Source: Candidatus Hadersleviella danica | GTDB taxonomy: Bacteria > Chloroflexota > Anaerolineae > Promineifilales > Promineifilaceae | Direction: 5' to 3' | Length of the DNA: 9,224 nucleotides | Assembly: GCA_016711405.1 (NCBI GenBank) | Contig: JADJSZ010000082.1 | Location: forward strand, 1-9,224 | Part shown: piece after piece, positions 1 through 6,818 of the stretch | Position numbering within the stretch: the stretch's first letter is position 1 | Layout of the letters: each line of letters opens with the position of its first letter | Notes under the pieces: generated by a model | The model's database searches: none | Seen by the model: only the letters and a program-made list of their open reading frames with translations | Told to the model about the DNA's origin: nothing | Program-made: the position numbers and the translations under genes

Positions 1-19
1 CACATAAACCAATGCCTCA

Positions 20-38
20 GGCAACCACAAGGGGTGCC
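20..38 (-). repeat. Decayed REP palindrome, copy 1
   Basis: This is a degenerate member of the REP family described at 4416-4491. On the minus strand the ACAAG/CTTGT loop is kept, but the stem has mutated (GGCAACC against GGGTGCC) and the GTAG foot is lost. The sequence to its left (CATAAACCAATGCCTC) matches the spacer that lies inside the intact REPIN at 768-842. It is therefore probably the right half of an old REPIN rather than a solo REP. Confidence 0.7.
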
Positions 39-102
39 TAAATCCACCACCCAGGAGAACTGGGTCTTTCCCGCCCCAAAATCCACATAAGCCAACACCT
101 TT

Positions 103-127
103 GGGCAACCACAAGGGTTGCCCCTAC
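103..127 (-). repeat. REP palindrome, copy 2 (right arm of a decayed REPIN)
   Basis: Read on the minus strand this is a perfect REP: foot GTAG, then an 8-bp stem (GGGCAACC with GGTTGCCC) closing a CTTGT loop. The preceding 24 bases (about 79-102) match the REPIN spacer seen at 794-817. A C-rich remnant before them resembles the end of a left arm. The left arm itself is no longer palindromic. Confidence 0.85.
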
Positions 128-153
128 ATTCCACCCGTAAAACGGGCGTTAAT

Positions 154-207
154 GCCTGCCCTAACATCCATAAACCAACGCCTCGGGCACCACAAGGTTG
201 CCCCTAC
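154..207 (-). repeat. REPIN remnant, copy 3, next to the RAYT pseudogene 3' end
   Basis: The right arm is at 185-207 (CTTGT loop and GTAG foot kept, one base lost from one side of the stem). The spacer TAACATCCATAAACCAACG at 162-180 is intact. The left arm survives only as GCCTGCCC at 154-161, the same bases that end the left arm of the intact REPIN at 768-842. It lies directly downstream of the transposase remnant and overlaps its out-of-frame tail, so the transposase is bracketed by its presumed substrate on both sides. Confidence 0.8.
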
Positions 208-744
208 ATAACGCGTTCCTGTTCGCACAACCATTGCTCGATTTCACATTCATGTTCCTTGCCAAATTCTCGCGGTCAGCATCCCATCGCAGGGGATTCA
301 TCACGATATATTCTCGTATGCGTGTCAACGACACCTCATCCCGCACAATGTGTTCATAATAATTCCTCCTGCCACACCTTTTATCAAACGCTAGTATCCA
401 CTTTTCCTTCACCCCACAATGTATTGGTGGGTTGTAATGGACTTAATGCACCAATGATTGACCCCAATGGTTGGGGCGCATTTTGGGTGAAAACAACCAA
501 ACCATGAAAATGATTGGGCATTACCACATAACTGTCCAAGGCTATATCAGGGAATCGGTCCGGTAATTGTTCCCATGCACGTTGCACCATGTGCCCTGCA
601 TCCGTTAAATGAACCATTCCTCAGCAATGTTGCCTAAACGGTGTTCGCGGTGTTGGATGCATAAGGTGACACAAAAATACCCGCCCGACCATAATCATGC
701 CCTTTTAGGCGAATAGACCGACGATGGTGTTTTTTGCGGGTCAT
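161..744 (-). pseudogene. REP-associated Y1 transposase (RAYT / IS200-like), frameshifted remnant
   Basis: Y1 (HUH) transposases nick single-stranded DNA with a tyrosine after binding a hairpin; RAYTs act on REP palindromes. Pieces of one protein appear in successive minus-strand frames. An N-terminal start MTRKKHHRRSIRLKG is at 744. A core with VVMPNHFHGLVV holds the HUH histidines (HFH at about 512-504). A C-terminal piece with RRNYYEHIVRDE (about 367-332, candidate catalytic Tyr) leads to IREYIVMNPLRW, a typical family ending. At least three frame changes break it: after GRAGIF near 670, near 617, and between about 450 and 360. The region between core and C-terminus also seems shortened. 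No continuous reading frame remains, so this copy should be inactive. REPINs lie 24 bases upstream and immediately downstream, the arrangement typical of RAYT genes. Confidence 0.85.
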
Positions 745-767
745 ATTGTGATTTGGGCCATACTCTT

Positions 768-842
768 GTAGGGGCAAGCCCTTGTGCCTGCCCAAAAACC
801 ACACGAACCAACACCTCGGGCAACCACAAGGGTTGCCCCTAC
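768..842. repeat. REPIN (two inverted REP palindromes)
   Basis: The left REP is at 768-793: GTAG foot, stem GGGCAAGC against GCCTGCCC with one mismatch, loop containing CTTGT. The right REP at 818-842 is inverted: perfect GGGCAACC/GGTTGCCC stem, same loop, GTAG foot on the minus strand. The spacer is 24 bases. The whole is 75 bases, bounded by GTAG and CTAC. It sits between the RAYT remnant start (744) and the end of the EAD-ATPase gene, whose stop codon lies in the right-hand foot. Confidence 0.9.
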
Positions 843-1792
843 GAGAAGCGTTGGTTAAACAATTCGCTGGCCAGCCGTTGCAATTGGGCGGGGTGTCCCT
901 TTGTGCGGTCGTATAGGGTCTCCTTCTCGGCCGCTGTAAACCGCTGGGGATGCTCCCGCAACGCCCAATCCAAAAAGTCGAGCGATTCCGCACGGGAAAA
1001 GGGCAACACCAATTTGACCGTAAAAATGTTGTGGAAGGAAGAAATCACCCTATCCGTGGGAAACACATCTTCCAGCGCATGGCGGGTGGCAAGGCAAAGC
1101 GCGAAATGGCGTTCCTGCGCTTGGGCGCGGAGCAAATCGTGTAGGCGGGGGTTAAAATCGGGTTCGGCAATGCGCTCCACCTCATCCAACAGCAAAATGC
1201 CGTGGTAGTTGGTCAGCCCCCGCTTTAATTCGCGCAAGGTCTGCCCCTTTTGCCCCAGTCTGCCCAGCACTGTCTCGCAAAAATCCTCTTCGTCTAGCAC
1301 CCCTTGCAAGTCCACGTATTCAATTTGCATCTCGGCCGCCCACTGTTTGCGGGTCAGGTAGAGGTGGTAGAGCAGGGAGGATTTGCCGACTTGGCTATCC
1401 CCCACAAGGGAGACAGAGACCCGTTTGCCCAGCTCTGTTTTGAGTTCGCGCAGGAGGGTGGCACGGCCGAAAAACCGCCCTGAATCGTTTAGACGGCCGC
1501 CAACCGCAAACGGATTAAACGGCAAATTCCCCTCTCGCGGCGGGGCAGGCTCCTCTCCCCCCAAACTCGCCACCCAATCCAAATCTGGGTGTTGAGTGCG
1601 GCACAAATCGAGCAGAGCGGGCAAATTTCCCCGCCGCTCCATGCTTTCCAACAAGCCATCAAGCAGTTGGTCTTTGCTGTTGGGGAATTGGTCTTTGTCC
1701 ACATTGGCCAAAAAGGCAAGGGTGCGTAACTCGCTCAGGCTGAGATTGGCATCGAGTTGGTGGCGGAAGAGGATATATTGCTCAGATTTCAT
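839..1792 (-). CDS. EAD-containing AAA/STAND-type ATPase
   Basis: The 317-residue protein has two parts. Residues about 4-73 form a small all-helical, death-like effector-associated domain: LSLSELRTLAF, then a Phe-Pro turn, ERRGNLPALLDLCR and a closing P-D-L-D-W. After a Pro-rich linker (74-92) comes a P-loop ATPase: NPF-(x)n-RFFGR entry (93-110), Walker A GDSQVGKSS (131-139), Walker B ILLLDEVE (199-206), a sensor-like LATR (234-237) and a GHP motif (299-301). This resembles the ORC/Cdc6-like single-ATPase proteins of Chloroflexota and Cyanobacteria. By family knowledge, EADs recruit partner proteins carrying a matching EAD in NTP-dependent conflict systems; the partner here is unknown. The ATG at 1792 gives a complete EAD; no clear Shine-Dalgarno precedes it. 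The stop TAG lies inside a REPIN foot and no winged-helix follows, so the C-terminus may be truncated. Confidence 0.8.
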   Translation of the reverse strand: MKSEQYILFRHQLDANLSLSELRTLAFLANVDKDQFPNSKDQLLDGLLESMERRGNLPALLDLCRTQHPDLDWVASLGGEEPAPPREGNLPFNPFAVGGRLNDSGRFFGRATLLRELKTELGKRVSVSLVGDSQVGKSSLLYHLYLTRKQWAAEMQIEYVDLQGVLDEEDFCETVLGRLGQKGQTLRELKRGLTNYHGILLLDEVERIAEPDFNPRLHDLLRAQAQERHFALCLATRHALEDVFPTDRVISSFHNIFTVKLVLPFSRAESLDFLDWALREHPQRFTAAEKETLYDRTKGHPAQLQRLASELFNQRFS

Positions 1793-1879
1793 GGGGCGTT
1801 TCCCGTGGTGAGGGTGTGGCTGGTTGGGGCGTATCTTACCGAAAGCGGGGCAAAAGTGAAAGGAGAAAATCGGCCGCGC

Positions 1880-1888
1880 TGGTATAAT
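1880..1888 (+). promoter_or_regulatory. Extended -10 promoter for the Nudix gene
   Basis: TGG-TATAAT is a perfect extended -10 (TG at 1880-1881, TATAAT at 1883-1888) facing the Nudix gene. No convincing -35 hexamer lies 16-18 bases upstream, which is acceptable for an extended -10. Transcription would begin near 1895 and leave a leader of about 135 bases. Prediction only. Confidence 0.5.
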
Positions 1889-1890
1889 GG

Positions 1891-1956
1891 GACACGTGTC
1901 ACACTATACTTAACAATGGTCATAAACTAGGGTGTTCGTCTAGCTGGTGTTAACAC
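1891..1956. promoter_or_regulatory. Two perfect 10-bp palindromes in the Nudix leader (possible operators)
   Basis: GACACGTGTC at 1891-1900 starts two bases after the -10 and covers the predicted transcription start. GTGTTAACAC at 1947-1956 is a second perfect palindrome about 46 bases downstream. Both share GTGT/ACAC ends, so one dimeric repressor could bind both, but this is inference. The rest of 1793-2029 is the divergent spacer between the ATPase gene (minus) and the Nudix gene (plus). A weak TAAGAT on the minus strand is the only -10-like site seen for the ATPase gene. Confidence 0.35.
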
Positions 1957-2029
1957 TACCTACACCTCGTACACTAATAAACAAAATTCCAAAATTTGCC
2001 CGGGAAGTATAGAACTAATCTCCCCACAC

Positions 2030-2464
2030 ATGGAAATCCGCCACAAAGTATTCGCCTACATCACCCACGGCCGTCGCCTCCTCGTCTTCGACCACGTCCA
2101 CTACCCCGAGGCAGGCACCCAAGTGCCCGCAGGCACACGGCCGCCCGACGAAGAGCCAGAAGCGGCCGTTCTGCGCGAAGCCTTCGAGGAAACAGGGCTG
2201 GCCAACCTCCGCCTCGTGCGCTTCTTGGGCGAAGTAGACATGCCCTTCCCCGAACACAACATCATCCACCGCCGCCGCTTTTACCACCTTGTTTGCGAAG
2301 ATGAACGGCCGCCCGAACGCTGGCAACACCCCGAACTCTACTCCTCCGAAGGAAACGGCCCCATCTGGTTTGAGCATTACTGGGTTGACCTGCCCGATGG
2401 CGTGCCACCCCTCAGCGGCCGCCACGATGCCTTCCTTGCCGAACTCATCGCCATCAATAGCTAA
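2030..2464 (+). CDS. Nudix hydrolase
   Basis: The 144-residue protein contains a full Nudix box at residues 35-57. It starts at G35 (GTRPPDE), continues through R49-E50 and ends with FEETGL, matching G-x5-E-x7-R-E-U-x-E-E-x-G-U. The metal-binding glutamates E53 and E54 are present. Such enzymes hydrolyse nucleoside diphosphates linked to another group (damaged dNTPs, ADP-ribose, dinucleotide polyphosphates, CoA, and others). The substrate cannot be read from this sequence. Length is normal for a single-domain cytosolic Nudix protein. The ATG at 2030 is the first in frame and has no strong ribosome binding site. The stop lies in a heptamer repeat array, and uvrC starts 20 bases later on the same strand, so the two are probably co-transcribed. 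A role in cleaning the nucleotide pool beside an excision-repair gene is plausible but inferred. Confidence 0.92.
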   Translation: MEIRHKVFAYITHGRRLLVFDHVHYPEAGTQVPAGTRPPDEEPEAAVLREAFEETGLANLRLVRFLGEVDMPFPEHNIIHRRRFYHLVCEDERPPERWQHPELYSSEGNGPIWFEHYWVDLPDGVPPLSGRHDAFLAELIAINS

Positions 2465-2484
2465 CAGCTAACAGCTAAAAGCTC
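2459..2484 (+). repeat. Heptamer array A between Nudix gene and uvrC
   Basis: Three heptamers (AGCTAAC, AGCTAAC, AGCTAAA) and a partial fourth (AGCTC) run directly into the uvrC ATG. The Nudix stop codon TAA (2462-2464) lies in the first unit. The array fills the whole spacer and replaces any visible Shine-Dalgarno for uvrC. Confidence 0.75.
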
Positions 2485-4372
2485 ATGGCTTACGAACCCA
2501 CCGAACGCATCCAAAACATCCTCGCCAACCTGCCCACAGGCCCCGGCGTATACATCCACAAAAACCAAGCGGGGCAGATTTTATACATCGGCAAAGCGAT
2601 CAATTTGCGTTCGCGGGTGCGCTCCTACTTCCAAAAAAACGTAGATAGCATCAAAACGGAGCGGTTGCGCCGCCACATCTACGACCTCGAAATCATCTCC
2701 ACCGACACCGAACTCGAGGCGTTGTTGCTGGAGATGACCCTTATCAAGCAACATTTGCCGCCCTACAACATTCGGCTGAAGGACGACAAACGCTACCCCT
2801 ACATCAAGGTCTGCTGGCAAGACCCCTACCCCAAAGTGCTGGTGACGCGGCGCATGGAGAAGGACGGCGGCCGTTACTTCGGCCCCTACACCTCCGTCTG
2901 GGCCGTCCACCAAACCCTCGACCTCATCCGCAAAATCTTCCCCTACCTGACCTGCGACCGCACGATAACAGGCCAAGACGAGCGAGCCTGCCTCTACTAC
3001 GACATCAAATTGTGCCAAGGGCCGTGCATCGGCAAGGTCAACCAGTCCGAATATCGGCGCATGATTGCCCAGTTGATGGACTTTTTGGAGGGCAAATCCA
3101 GAATATATTGCCGAGGAGATTGAGCAGAAGATGTTGACGGCCGCTTCCAACCTCCACTTCGAGCAAGCCGCCCAATACCGCGACCAACTCAAGGCCATCG
3201 AGCGCATTGTGGCCAAACAAAAGGTCATCTCGGCCGCCAACACCGACCAAGATGTCATCGCCTTTGCCCGTGAACAGGGAGATGCTTGTGTTCAGATTTT
3301 CTTCATTCGGCACGGCAAGCTCATCGGCCGCGAATACTTCTTGTTGGATGGCACCGAGGGCGAGCCAGACGAAGGCATTTTGCGCGACTTCCTGACCCAA
3401 TTCTACGACGAGGCCGCCTACATTCCCCGTGAAGTGTTGCTCCCCAGCGAAGTGAGCGAAGCCAAGGTGATTGAGGAGTGGTTGCACCACAAGCGGAGCC
3501 AAAAAGTGACCATCCATGTGCCCCAGCGCGGCAAAAAGCGGGAGTTGGTGGAGATGGCGGCCAGAAACGCGGCCGATACCCTCGCCACCCTGCGCCAGCA
3601 ATGGGCCAGCGACCGCTCCCGCCATGTGACGGCCATGACCGAGTTGCAAGAAGCGCTCAGCCTGCCCAAACCCCCCGCCCGCATCGAGTGCTACGACATC
3701 AGCCACACCCAAGGCAAATACCCCGTCGCCTCGATGGTCGTCTTTGTGCAGGGCGCACCTTCCAAAAAAGATTACCGCCGCTTCAACATTCAAACCGTGG
3801 CCAACGACGATTATGGGGCGATGAAAGAGACGCTGACCCGCCGCTTCCAGCGCTATGTGGACATGCAGGAGGGGCGGCAAAACCCCACCGAAGCGGCCAT
3901 GCTCCAAGTGGGGCAAGCCAAACCCGACACCGCCTTTGCCATTTTGCCCGATTTGCTCATTGTGGATGGCGGCAAGGGGCAGTTGGCGATGGCGATGGAT
4001 GTCCTCAAACAGTTCGATTTGTTCCACGTCGTGCCCGTCGTGGGATTGGCCAAGCAGGAGGAGGAGCTATTTGCCCCCGGCTCCACCCAATCGGTCATGC
4101 TGGATCGCCGCTCGGAAGCGCTTTATCTCGTCCAGCGGGTGCGCGACGAGGCGCACCGCTTCGCCAACACCAGCCATCGCCAGCGGCGCGGCAAAGCAGG
4201 CACGGCCTCCATTTTGGATAGCATCCCCGGTGTGGGGCCAAAGCGGCGCAAGGCGTTGCTGGAGCGGTTCGGCTCGTTGGAGGGGATTCGCAAAGCCACG
4301 GCCGAGGAACTGGCCACCACCCCCGGCGTGCCGCTGGAAGTCGCCCACGCCATCAAGGCAGGGCTGGATTAA
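2485..4372 (+). CDS. uvrC: UvrABC excinuclease subunit C, interrupted by a one-base frameshift
   Basis: UvrC makes both incisions around bulky DNA lesions bound by UvrA-UvrB. Frame 1 (2485-3123, 212 residues) has the GIY-YIG nuclease domain (GVY at 21-23, YIG at 34-36, Arg in NLRSRV, a Glu in TELEALLLE) and the Cys-containing middle (LTCDRT, CLYYDIKLCQGPCIGKV). Frame 2 carries the UVR (UvrB-binding) helix pair, the RNase H-like nuclease domain (Asp in IECYDISHTQG, Asp in LLIVDGGKGQL, His in RDEAHRF) and the tandem helix-hairpin-helix end (SIPGVGPKRRKALLERFGSL). Frame 2 can start by itself only at ATG 3131. The frames join if one extra A near 3100 is removed; the repaired protein is about 628 residues, normal for UvrC. 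All expected catalytic residues are present, so a sequencing error or a very recent mutation is more likely than an old pseudogene. Confidence 0.93.
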
Positions 4373-4412
4373 TTGTGAATTGGGAATTGGGAATGGTTAA
4401 TTGTGAATGAGG
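4371..4412 (+). repeat. Heptamer array B after uvrC
   Basis: Six consecutive seven-base units of the type AATTGTG / AATTGGG, the later ones degenerate, begin on the uvrC stop codon (TAA 4370-4372) and end just before the REPIN. A further AATTGTG unit occurs inside the REPIN spacer at 4451-4457. No gene is seen in the 309-base spacer 4373-4681; it holds this array, a REPIN, a promoter and array C. Confidence 0.75.
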
Positions 4413-4415
4413 GCC

Positions 4416-4491
4416 GTAGGGGCAACCCTTGTGGTTGCCCGGCTCTCTGGGAATTGTGAGGGTGGAGGGTAGGCACAAGGCCTACCCCTAC
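4416..4491. repeat. REPIN with two different perfect stems
   Basis: The left REP at 4416-4440 has a GTAG foot, a perfect 8-bp stem of GGGCAACC type and loop CTTGT. The right REP at 4467-4491 is inverted, with a perfect 8-bp stem of GGGTAGGC type, the same loop and the same foot. The spacer is 26 bases. The two stems differ at several positions but each pairs perfectly with itself, which indicates selection for the hairpin rather than for the bases. No U-tract follows, so it does not look like an intrinsic terminator for uvrC. Confidence 0.9.
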
Positions 4492-4587
4492 AACGGGACA
4501 ACCTCATAAGAACGGGTAATCACCACGTAGGAACGGCCGCCCCCCGCCTTTCCCCTTACCACAAACATTAACGGAACGAGCCAATCT

Positions 4588-4617
4588 TTGAGCCGAGAGC
4601 CACCCCATCGCTATAAT
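4588..4617 (+). promoter_or_regulatory. Sigma-70-like promoter for the solute-binding lipoprotein gene
   Basis: A TTGAGC -35 (4588-4593; four of six to consensus) and a perfect TATAAT -10 (4612-4617) are separated by 18 bases. Transcription would start near 4624, giving a leader of about 58 bases that consists almost entirely of heptamer array C. Confidence 0.6.
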
Positions 4618-4636
4618 ACGCCCCACTCCCTTCCCA

Positions 4637-4678
4637 ATTCCGCAATCCACAATCCGCATTCCGCATTCACCAATCCCA
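4637..4678 (+). repeat. Heptamer array C in the lipoprotein gene leader
   Basis: Six seven-base units follow the pattern A(A/T)TCC(G/A)C, with the last two diverged, and end three bases before the ATG at 4682. The same unit forms array F inside the GTPase gene at the right edge. It occupies the position where a ribosome binding site would be expected. Confidence 0.75.
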
Positions 4679-4681
4679 ATT

Positions 4682-6652
4682 ATGAAATACCTCCCCCTCG
4701 TTGTCCTTGTGCTTTTGTTGGCCGCTTGCCAGCAAAACCCCCCCACGGCCGCGCCCCAAGCCACGGCCGCCCCCACCACCCCAGCCACGGCCGAAACAGC
4801 GGCCATCGTTAACACCCCCACCACGGCCGCGCTGGCCCCGCCCGAAACCCCCACCAGCACCCCCACGGCCGTACCCACCGAAACCCCTGAGCCAACATTT
4901 ACTCCCACCGCCACCCCCGTGCCGCCCAAAGAGCTAACCGTGTGCATGGCCAGCCTGCCCACCGATGTCTACCTCTACGGCGACCAAACCCTACAAGCCA
5001 CGGCCGTGCGCCACGCCATCTACGAAAGCCTGCTCACCACCCTCGATTTTGGCTACCAACCCCGCGCCTTGGTTGAACTGCCCACGCTCGAAAACGGCGG
5101 CTTGCGCCTCGAAACCGTCGAAGCGACCCTCGGCACCCGCGTTGTCAACAGCGCGGGCAACATCATCACCCTGCGCCTCGAAGATAGCGTCGTCAACAGC
5201 GCGGGCGAGGTTGTTCGCTTCACGGGCGGCTCGGTGGAGATGACCCAGATGGTGGTCGAATACACCTTCCAACCGCTCGTTTGGAGCGATGGCACGGCCG
5301 TCACGGCCGACGATTCCGTCTTTAGCTACGAAATCGCGGCCGACCCCTTTACCCTCAGCGACAAACAACTGGTCAACCAAACAGCCACCTACGAAGCGGT
5401 AGACGAAACTAACCGTGCGCTGGACAGGCATCCCGGCCACCGCGCCAGCCGCTACCTGCACTATGTCTGGCCGCCTCTGCCCCGCCACCAATTGGGCGAA
5501 ATCACCCCCCTCCGCCTGCCCGAAGAGCCATCGGCCGCCCGCACCCCCCTCAGCACAGGCGCATTTGTGATTAGCAGTTGGGACGAGGCGCAAATGGTGC
5601 TGGAGCCGAACCCCCACTACTACCGCTCGGCCGAGAGCCTGCCCCACCTCGACCGCCTCACCTTTACGGCCGTGGGCACGGCCGCCGACCCGCTCGCCCT
5701 CATCGCCGACGGCCAATGTGATGTGGTCACCCAAGAACTCATCCCGCTCAGTGCGCCGGGGCTGGCCGAAGCGGCCGACCAAGGCGCGAATTTACACGTC
5801 ACCGATGGGGTCATTTGGGAACACATCGCCTTGGGGATTAACAGCTACGGCCGCCCCGCCTCCCTGCGCCCCGACTGGTTCCAAGATAGCCGTGTCCGCA
5901 CCGCCCTGTTGCAATGCACCGACCGCGCCACCATGCTGGCCAACGCCACCCACGGGCTGGCCACCCTCACCGATAGCTACGTGCCCGCCACCCATCCGCT
6001 GGCCGCTGGCTTGCCATCAGCCCCCGCTTTTGACCCCACGGCCGCCAACGCCTTGCTCGACGAAGTGGGCTATGTGGATAAAAACGACGACGGCTGGCGC
6101 GACGACATCGAAACCAACGCCACCTTCAGCATCACCGTGCGCACCACGCCCGGCGAGGTGCGCGAGACGGTGGCCGCCCAATTCGCGGCCGATTTGGCCG
6201 CCTGTGGCGTGCAAGTCACGTTGGTGGTGGAACCCACCCCCAAATTCTTCGCCGATAGTTTGGAAGGGACGATTTTCCCGCGCAATTATGATGCGGCCGT
6301 GTTTGGCTGGCTCGTCGGCGTAGACCCCGTCTGTGAGCATTACCAAAGCCAAGAGATTTCTGGCCCAACCGAGGAGCGCTTTGCGGGCTGGCGCGGGGCG
6401 AATGTCACGGGCTATTTCAGTGCCGCCTTCGACACCGCTTGCCGCGAGGCGCGGAGCGCGTTCTATGGCACGGCCGAATACACGGCCGCGCACACGGCCG
6501 CCCTCACCACCTTTGCCACCGATTGGCCGAGCATCCCCCTCTTTGCCCGCCCCAAACTGTTGTTGACGGGTTCGGCCGTGCAAAACGCCCTCCCCAACCC
6601 CTCCCAGCCCTCCGAACTGTGGAATGTGGCCGAATGGACGGTGGAGAGGTAG
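4682..6652 (+). CDS. ABC transporter substrate-binding lipoprotein, SBP family 5
   Basis: The 656-residue extracytoplasmic receptor would deliver peptides, nickel or a related solute to an ABC importer. Residues 1-16 are a lipoprotein signal peptide with lipobox LAAC (acylated Cys16). About 65 residues of Pro/Thr/Ala-rich tether follow (17-81). The family-5 fold runs from about residue 84 to the end: an early R-H-A-I-Y-E-S-L segment, FQPLVWSDGTAVTADDSVFSYE, YVWPPLPRH, GAFVISSW, ALLDEVGYVDKNDDG, and a C-terminal WPSIPLFARP. No permease or ATPase genes are adjacent, so it is an orphan receptor here and its ligand is unknown. Residues 244-251 (NRALDRHP) appear translated in the wrong frame: an extra base near 5411 and a lost C near 5431-5434 compensate each other, and the corrected reading (TVRWTGIPG) fits the family. 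A clear promoter lies upstream. CGGCCG is especially dense in this gene. Confidence 0.9.
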   Translation: MKYLPLVVLVLLLAACQQNPPTAAPQATAAPTTPATAETAAIVNTPTTAALAPPETPTSTPTAVPTETPEPTFTPTATPVPPKELTVCMASLPTDVYLYGDQTLQATAVRHAIYESLLTTLDFGYQPRALVELPTLENGGLRLETVEATLGTRVVNSAGNIITLRLEDSVVNSAGEVVRFTGGSVEMTQMVVEYTFQPLVWSDGTAVTADDSVFSYEIAADPFTLSDKQLVNQTATYEAVDETNRALDRHPGHRASRYLHYVWPPLPRHQLGEITPLRLPEEPSAARTPLSTGAFVISSWDEAQMVLEPNPHYYRSAESLPHLDRLTFTAVGTAADPLALIADGQCDVVTQELIPLSAPGLAEAADQGANLHVTDGVIWEHIALGINSYGRPASLRPDWFQDSRVRTALLQCTDRATMLANATHGLATLTDSYVPATHPLAAGLPSAPAFDPTAANALLDEVGYVDKNDDGWRDDIETNATFSITVRTTPGEVRETVAAQFAADLAACGVQVTLVVEPTPKFFADSLEGTIFPRNYDAAVFGWLVGVDPVCEHYQSQEISGPTEERFAGWRGANVTGYFSAAFDTACREARSAFYGTAEYTAAHTAALTTFATDWPSIPLFARPKLLLTGSAVQNALPNPSQPSELWNVAEWTVER

Positions 6653-6680
6653 GTTACTCGTTACTCGTTATTGGTTATTG
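6653..6680 (+). repeat. Heptamer array D after the lipoprotein gene
   Basis: Four perfect-length heptamers, two GTTACTC then two GTTATTG, begin at the base after the TAG stop codon. The array is an imperfect inverted repeat of array E (6819-6846), about 24 of 28 positions by hand. Confidence 0.8.
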
Positions 6681-6687
6681 GCCCATC

Positions 6688-6761
6688 GTAGGGGTAGGCC
6701 TTGTGCCTACCCACGGCCTCGGCATACCTAGGTTCAGGGCAACCACAAGGGTTGCCCCTAC
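6688..6761. repeat. REPIN between lipoprotein and CPBP genes
   Basis: The left REP at 6688-6712 has a GTAG foot, a perfect GGGTAGGC-type stem and loop CTTGT. The right REP at 6737-6761 is inverted with a perfect GGGCAACC-type stem and the same loop and foot. The spacer is 24 bases. The arm types are in the opposite order from the REPIN at 4416-4491. The bases 6762-6818 that follow show no clear feature beyond a weak TAAAAT at about 6776. Confidence 0.9.
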
Positions 6762-6818
6762 AGCCTGCGCTCAACTAAAATGATGCACACCCATTGCCTA
6801 TTCCCTCCTCCTATGCGT

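Noticed and set aside
118..507. Plus-strand open frame of 129 codons in the left region
   Set aside because: It reads antisense through the REP copies and the RAYT remnant, has repeat-derived composition and no recognisable family; it is a shadow.
20..842. Possible CRISPR array from the repeated hairpins
   Set aside because: Copies are spaced irregularly, occur in inverted pairs and share their spacers; this is REP/REPIN structure, not CRISPR.
634..993. Minus-strand open frame of 119 codons beginning inside the ATPase gene
   Set aside because: Only its last third (from 744) is meaningful, being the N-terminus of the RAYT; the rest is out-of-frame ATPase and REPIN sequence.
3478..4221. Plus-strand 247-codon frame inside uvrC
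   Set aside because: It overlaps the conserved UvrC nuclease domain in another frame and has Arg/Pro-rich composition typical of GC-rich shadows.
4416..4440. Rho-independent terminator for uvrC
   Set aside because: The hairpin is strong but no U-rich run follows, and the same element occurs in unrelated positions.
4504..4962. Minus-strand frame rich in Val and Gly, resembling a low-complexity secreted protein
   Set aside because: It is the antisense of the Pro/Thr linker of the lipoprotein; repeats in the linker create the pattern.
5000..5782. Minus-strand 263-codon frame opposite the solute-binding gene
   Set aside because: It is antisense to a well-supported protein, with no recognisable motif.
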